Positions 60,995-64,000 of a stretch of DNA of 64,000 bases are shown piece by piece; the stretch's first letter is position 1, and every line of letters begins with the position of its first letter. The DNA lies in NCBI RefSeq assembly GCF_025148125.1, contig NZ_CP102267.1, forward strand, positions 35,001 to 99,000. Reading direction: 5' to 3'. Made by a program: the position numbers and the translations under genes. This DNA comes from Blautia wexlerae DSM 19850 (GTDB taxonomy: Bacteria; Bacillota; Clostridia; Lachnospirales; Lachnospiraceae). Below the pieces are notes generated by a model, which saw only the letters and a program-made list of their open reading frames with translations, did not search any database and was not told the origin of the DNA.

Positions 60995-61134
60995 ACAGAA
61001 ATTGTGAATATCCTAGAATAAGTCTGCCCTTTTTCAGGTATGATGTATCAGGAAGCACATAAATCCATGTAGTGATCCGGGGCGAAAAGAAACGCAGAAG
61101 ACTATACCGGATGTTGAAAGGGAGTAAGGTTATT

Positions 61135-61617
61135 ATGGAAGAAAAGAAAAACTTACTAACTTATGCAGGACTTAAAAAATTAGAAGAAGAGCTGCATGAT
61201 TTAAAGGTAGTAAAGAGAAAAGAAGTAGCAGAGAAAATTAAGGAAGCCAGAGAACAGGGCGACTTATCTGAGAATGCGGAATACGATGCAGCGAAAGACG
61301 AACAGAGAGACATTGAAGCACGTATCGAAGAAATCGAGAAGATCTTAAAGAATGCTGAAGTTGTTGTAGAGGACGAAGTAGATCTGGACAAGATCAGCGT
61401 TGGATGTAAGGTTAAAGTACACGATTTTGAATTCGAAGAAGACATCGAGCTGAAGATCGTAGGTTCCACAGAGGCTAACAGCCTTGAAGGCAAAATCTCC
61501 AACGAATCTCCCGTAGGAAAAGCACTTATCGGTGCGCATACAGGTGATGTAGTAGAAGTAGAGATGCCGGCAGGAATCATGAAATACAAAGTTCTGGAGA
61601 TCCAGAGAAACGTATAA
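61135..61617 (+). CDS. greA: transcription elongation factor GreA
   Basis: 160 aa, standard length. An N-terminal antiparallel coiled coil (about 8-78) has the acidic tip [20 protein letters not shown], which enters the RNA polymerase secondary channel. The C-terminal FKBP-like domain ends in [32 protein letters not shown]. It stimulates cleavage of backtracked transcripts. GGGAGTAAGG precedes the ATG at 61135; an in-frame ATG at 61072 would add a basic, unconserved extension. It is transcribed from the consensus promoter at 60966-60994 with a leader of about 135 nt. Confidence 0.95.
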   Translation: MEEKKNLLTYAGLKKLEEELHDLKVVKRKEVAEKIKEAREQGDLSENAEYDAAKDEQRDIEARIEEIEKILKNAEVVVEDEVDLDKISVGCKVKVHDFEFEEDIELKIVGSTEANSLEGKISNESPVGKALIGAHTGDVVEVEMPAGIMKYKVLEIQRNV

Positions 61618-61630
61618 GAGACAGATGACT

Positions 61631-61680
61631 GAGGTGCGCGTAGAGATTTATCATGCAAAGGCATAACGCGCACCTTTCTC
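61631..61680 (+). terminator. hairpin after greA
   Basis: GAGGTGCGCGT / ACGCGCACCTTTC, a strong stem with a large loop but an imperfect T-run (TTTCTCT). A second hairpin AATAAGAA/TTCTTATTTTT near 61709-61738 has a better tail and may finish termination. Confidence 0.65.
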
Positions 61681-61865
61681 TGACTATATAAGCAGATAAT
61701 AAGAAGACAATAAGAAGTTTGTTATTTCTTATTTTTGTCTGTATATCTGATAAATTGATATTTGAAAATACAGGATTCTGTTGAATGGAATCTTCTGTTA
61801 CATCTAATATCACATGGAAATGTAGAACAAATAATAATTATACAAGTATATAAGGAGGAACCAAG

Positions 61866-63902
61866 GTGGCACAGCAGAAGCAGGAACAGGATTTAAACCA
61901 GTTACTGAAGGTACGTCGCGATAAACTGGCAGATCTTCAGGCTAATGGAAAAGACCCATTTCAGATCACAAAGTTTAACCAGACTCATCACTCAATGGAA
62001 GTGAAGAGTCTTTATGAAGCACATGAGGCAGAACTTCTCAAAGATCGTGCAGAAGTAGATGTAACAGGTCTTGATGAAGAACAGGCAAAGGAAGCTGTTA
62101 AGAAAGATTATGAAGAGAGAAGAGAAATCATGGACGCAAGCCCGATCCACGTAGCGATCGCAGGCCGTATGATGTTCAAGAGAGTTATGGGTAAGGCTTC
62201 TTTCTGCAATATCCAGGATTTACAGGGAAATATTCAGGTATATGTAGCAAGAGATGCGATCGGAGCAGATTCTTATGCAGATTTTAAGAAATCCGATATC
62301 GGTGATATCTTCGGACTGGAAGGTTTTGCATTCAGAACAAGAACAGGTGAGATTTCTATCCATGCAGAAAGCATGACTCTTCTTTCCAAGAGCTTACAGA
62401 TTCTTCCTGAGAAATTCCATGGACTGACAGATACAGATATGCGTTATCGTCAGAGATATGTAGACCTTATCATGAATCAGGACAGCAAGAACGTATTTAT
62501 CAAACGTTCCCAGATTCTGAAAGAAATCCGTAACTTCCTTGCAGACCGTGACTTCATGGAAGTGGAAACTCCGATGCTGGTTGCAAATGCAGGCGGTGCT
62601 GCAGCAAGACCGTTTGAAACTCATTATAATGCACTGAACGAAGATGTTAAGCTTCGTATTTCTCTTGAACTTTATCTGAAGAGACTGATCGTTGGTGGTC
62701 TTGAGAGAGTTTATGAGATCGGACGTGTATTCCGTAATGAAGGTGTAGATACCCGTCATAATCCGGAGTTTACTCTGATGGAGCTTTATCAGGCATATAC
62801 AGATTATGAAGGCATGATGGAACTGACTGAGTCTATGTTCCGTTATCTGGCAGAGAAGGTTTGTGGTTCTGCGAAGATTTCCTACAATGGTATCGAGATC
62901 GACCTCAGCAAACCTTTTGAACGTCTGACCATGAATGATGCGATCAAGAAATATGCAGGAATTGACTTTGATGAAGTTGCAGATGATGAAGCAGCTAAGA
63001 AGCTTGCAGATGAGCATCATATTGAATATGAAGAACGTCATAAGAAGGGTGATATCATCAACCTGTTCTTCGAGGAATACTGTGAAAAAGAACTGATCCA
63101 GCCAACCTTTATCATGGATCATCCGATTGAGATTTCTCCGCTGACAAAGAAGAAACCTTCTGATCCGAATAAGGTAGAGCGTTTCGAGCTGTTCATTAAT
63201 ACATGGGAAATGTGTAACGCATATTCCGAGCTCAATGACCCGATTGACCAGAGAGAGCGTTTCAAAGCACAGGATGCTCTTGCTGACGCAGGAGATGAGG
63301 AAGCAAACCACACAGATGAAGACTTCCTGAATGCACTGGAGATCGGTATGCCGCCTACAGGTGGTATCGGATACGGAATCGACCGTCTGGTTATGCTGCT
63401 TACAGACAGCCAGGCAATCCGTGACGTACTGCTGTTCCCGACAATGAAGTCCCAGGGCGCTGCTAAGAACGAAGCAAACAACGTTGCGCAGGCTAAAACG
63501 GTTTCAGAAAAGCCAGTTGAGAAGATTGATTTTTCAAAGGTAGAAATCGAACCATTGTTCAAAGATGAGGTAGATTTTGAGACTTTCAGCAAGTCCGATT
63601 TCCGTGCAGTAAAGGTAAAAGAGTGTGTCGCAGTGCCGAAGTCAAAGAAACTTTTACAGTTTACTCTGGATGATGGAACAGGCGTAGAACGTACCATTTT
63701 AAGCGGTATTCACGCATTCTACGAACCAGAAGAACTGGTAGGTAAGACACTTATAGCTATCACAAATCTGCCACCTAGAGCAATGATGGGAATTGAATCT
63801 TGTGGAATGTTACTTAGTGCAATCCATGAAGAAGAGGGCGAAGAAAAACTTCATCTTCTGATGGTAGATGACCATATTCCGGCTGGTGCAAAATTATATT
63901 AA
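61866..63902 (+). CDS. lysS: lysyl-tRNA synthetase with C-terminal tRNA-binding domain
   Basis: 678 aa class II enzyme. The N-terminal OB anticodon domain (about 95-180) precedes the catalytic core with motif 2 ([25 protein letters not shown]) and motif 3 ([13 protein letters not shown]). After the usual end near residue 535 there is an extra about 110-residue EMAP/Trbp111-type domain ([49 protein letters not shown]), as found at the end of MetRS. It charges tRNA-Lys; the extra domain should tighten general tRNA binding. The start is a GTG with AAGGAGGAACC upstream. No T-box leader is seen. Confidence 0.95.
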   Translation: MAQQKQEQDLNQLLKVRRDKLADLQANGKDPFQITKFNQTHHSMEVKSLYEAHEAELLKDRAEVDVTGLDEEQAKEAVKKDYEERREIMDASPIHVAIAGRMMFKRVMGKASFCNIQDLQGNIQVYVARDAIGADSYADFKKSDIGDIFGLEGFAFRTRTGEISIHAESMTLLSKSLQILPEKFHGLTDTDMRYRQRYVDLIMNQDSKNVFIKRSQILKEIRNFLADRDFMEVETPMLVANAGGAAARPFETHYNALNEDVKLRISLELYLKRLIVGGLERVYEIGRVFRNEGVDTRHNPEFTLMELYQAYTDYEGMMELTESMFRYLAEKVCGSAKISYNGIEIDLSKPFERLTMNDAIKKYAGIDFDEVADDEAAKKLADEHHIEYEERHKKGDIINLFFEEYCEKELIQPTFIMDHPIEISPLTKKKPSDPNKVERFELFINTWEMCNAYSELNDPIDQRERFKAQDALADAGDEEANHTDEDFLNALEIGMPPTGGIGYGIDRLVMLLTDSQAIRDVLLFPTMKSQGAAKNEANNVAQAKTVSEKPVEKIDFSKVEIEPLFKDEVDFETFSKSDFRAVKVKECVAVPKSKKLLQFTLDDGTGVERTILSGIHAFYEPEELVGKTLIAITNLPPRAMMGIESCGMLLSAIHEEEGEEKLHLLMVDDHIPAGAKLY

Positions 63903-63910
63903 TATCAGGA

Positions 63911-63950
63911 CACTTCGCTTTTAGTGAAATACTAAAGGCGGAGTGTTATT
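63911..63950 (+). terminator. terminator-like hairpin after lysS
   Basis: CACTTCGCTTTTAGT / ACTAAAGGCGGAGTG, followed by TTATTTATATTAT. The T-run is broken. Its last bases (GAGTG) also form the outer end of the following 60-nt palindrome, so the two structures exclude each other. Confidence 0.65.
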
Positions 63951-64000
63951 TATATTATAGGAAATTACTCTGTAATGTTCCTATAATATAAATAACACTC
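63941..64000. repeat. 60-nt near-perfect palindrome at the window end
   Basis: A 23-nt left arm (63941-63963, GAGTGTTATT... to ...ATAGGAA) is repeated exactly in inverse at 63978-64000. Between them ATTAC/GTAAT pair around a TCT loop with one bulged G. It may continue beyond the window. Confidence 0.85.

Noticed and set aside
61681..61865. T-box or lysine riboswitch before lysS
   Set aside because: No T-box sequence (TGGNACCGCG) or lysine-riboswitch core was found, only short AT-rich hairpins.

Overview
The window looks like a chromosomal segment of an anaerobic, spore-forming Firmicute of the Lachnospiraceae type (Blautia/Mediterraneibacter-like). The reasons are low to moderate GC, AG-rich ribosome binding sites, sporulation genes (spoIID, a spoIIQ-like gene, spoVT), a DUF4179/ECF-sigma pair, a DUF6145 protein, and a LysRS with a C-terminal Trbp-like domain. 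Genus is inference; no search was possible.

Layout. 1-1490: 3' part of a 23S rRNA gene followed directly by seven tRNAs (Asp, Val, Tyr, Thr, fMet, Phe, Lys), with no 5S in between. 1700-3950: a small membrane ORF and a SpoIID/SpoIIQ-like pair, both lacking expected catalytic residues. 4200-9025: sucrose utilisation (LacI regulator, PTS EIIBCA, sucrose-6-phosphate hydrolase) with two identical 23-bp operators. 9239-12483: GIY-YIG protein, a choline-binding-like/transglutaminase-like gene broken by one stop codon, a hemolysin III homologue, and a ParA ATPase broken at a 9-G tract, followed by a small coupled ORF. 12500-22660: a LacI-controlled oligosaccharide ABC transporter operon (binding protein, two permeases, TraX-like protein, GH42 beta-galactosidase; Gan-like) interrupted by an IS607-type element (serine recombinase plus TnpB). 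22800-29835: SWIM/SNF2 helicase, SpoVT, metallophosphoesterase, and nicotinate phosphoribosyltransferase on the minus strand.

30152-34270 is an accessory island. A complete tRNA-Gln is followed about 4 kb later by an exact 50-bp copy of its 3' part. Between the copies lie an ECF sigma/DUF4179 operon, an IS256 transposase fragment, a tyrosine integrase fragment and an Rpn/PD-(D/E)XK-type protein. This is the pattern of a decayed integrative element.

34300-47135: a YihS-like sugar isomerase, a PRTase plus a deleted Na+/alanine symporter (minus strand), a two-component system, an acyl-ACP thioesterase, rhamnulose-1-P aldolase and ribulose-5-P 4-epimerase genes with clear operator/promoter regions, an internally duplicated membrane protein with an esterase, and CvfB. 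47194-63902 is mostly housekeeping: dnaE, pfkA, ktrB/ktrA-like K+ uptake, a SpoU methyltransferase, an IS110 insertion, nfeD/SPFH, argF, birA, DUF6145, dusB, greA, lysS. The window ends inside or at the end of a nearly perfect 60-nt palindrome.

The most notable points are the tRNA-Gln island with an SigX-like autoregulatory promoter, an 11-nt match between the IS110 leader (probable bridge RNA) and its flank, the poly-G interrupted ParA with its ELPVYLL-ending partner, two copies of a 47-nt palindromic repeat (one forming a leader terminator), and a composite terminator/promoter in front of greA.
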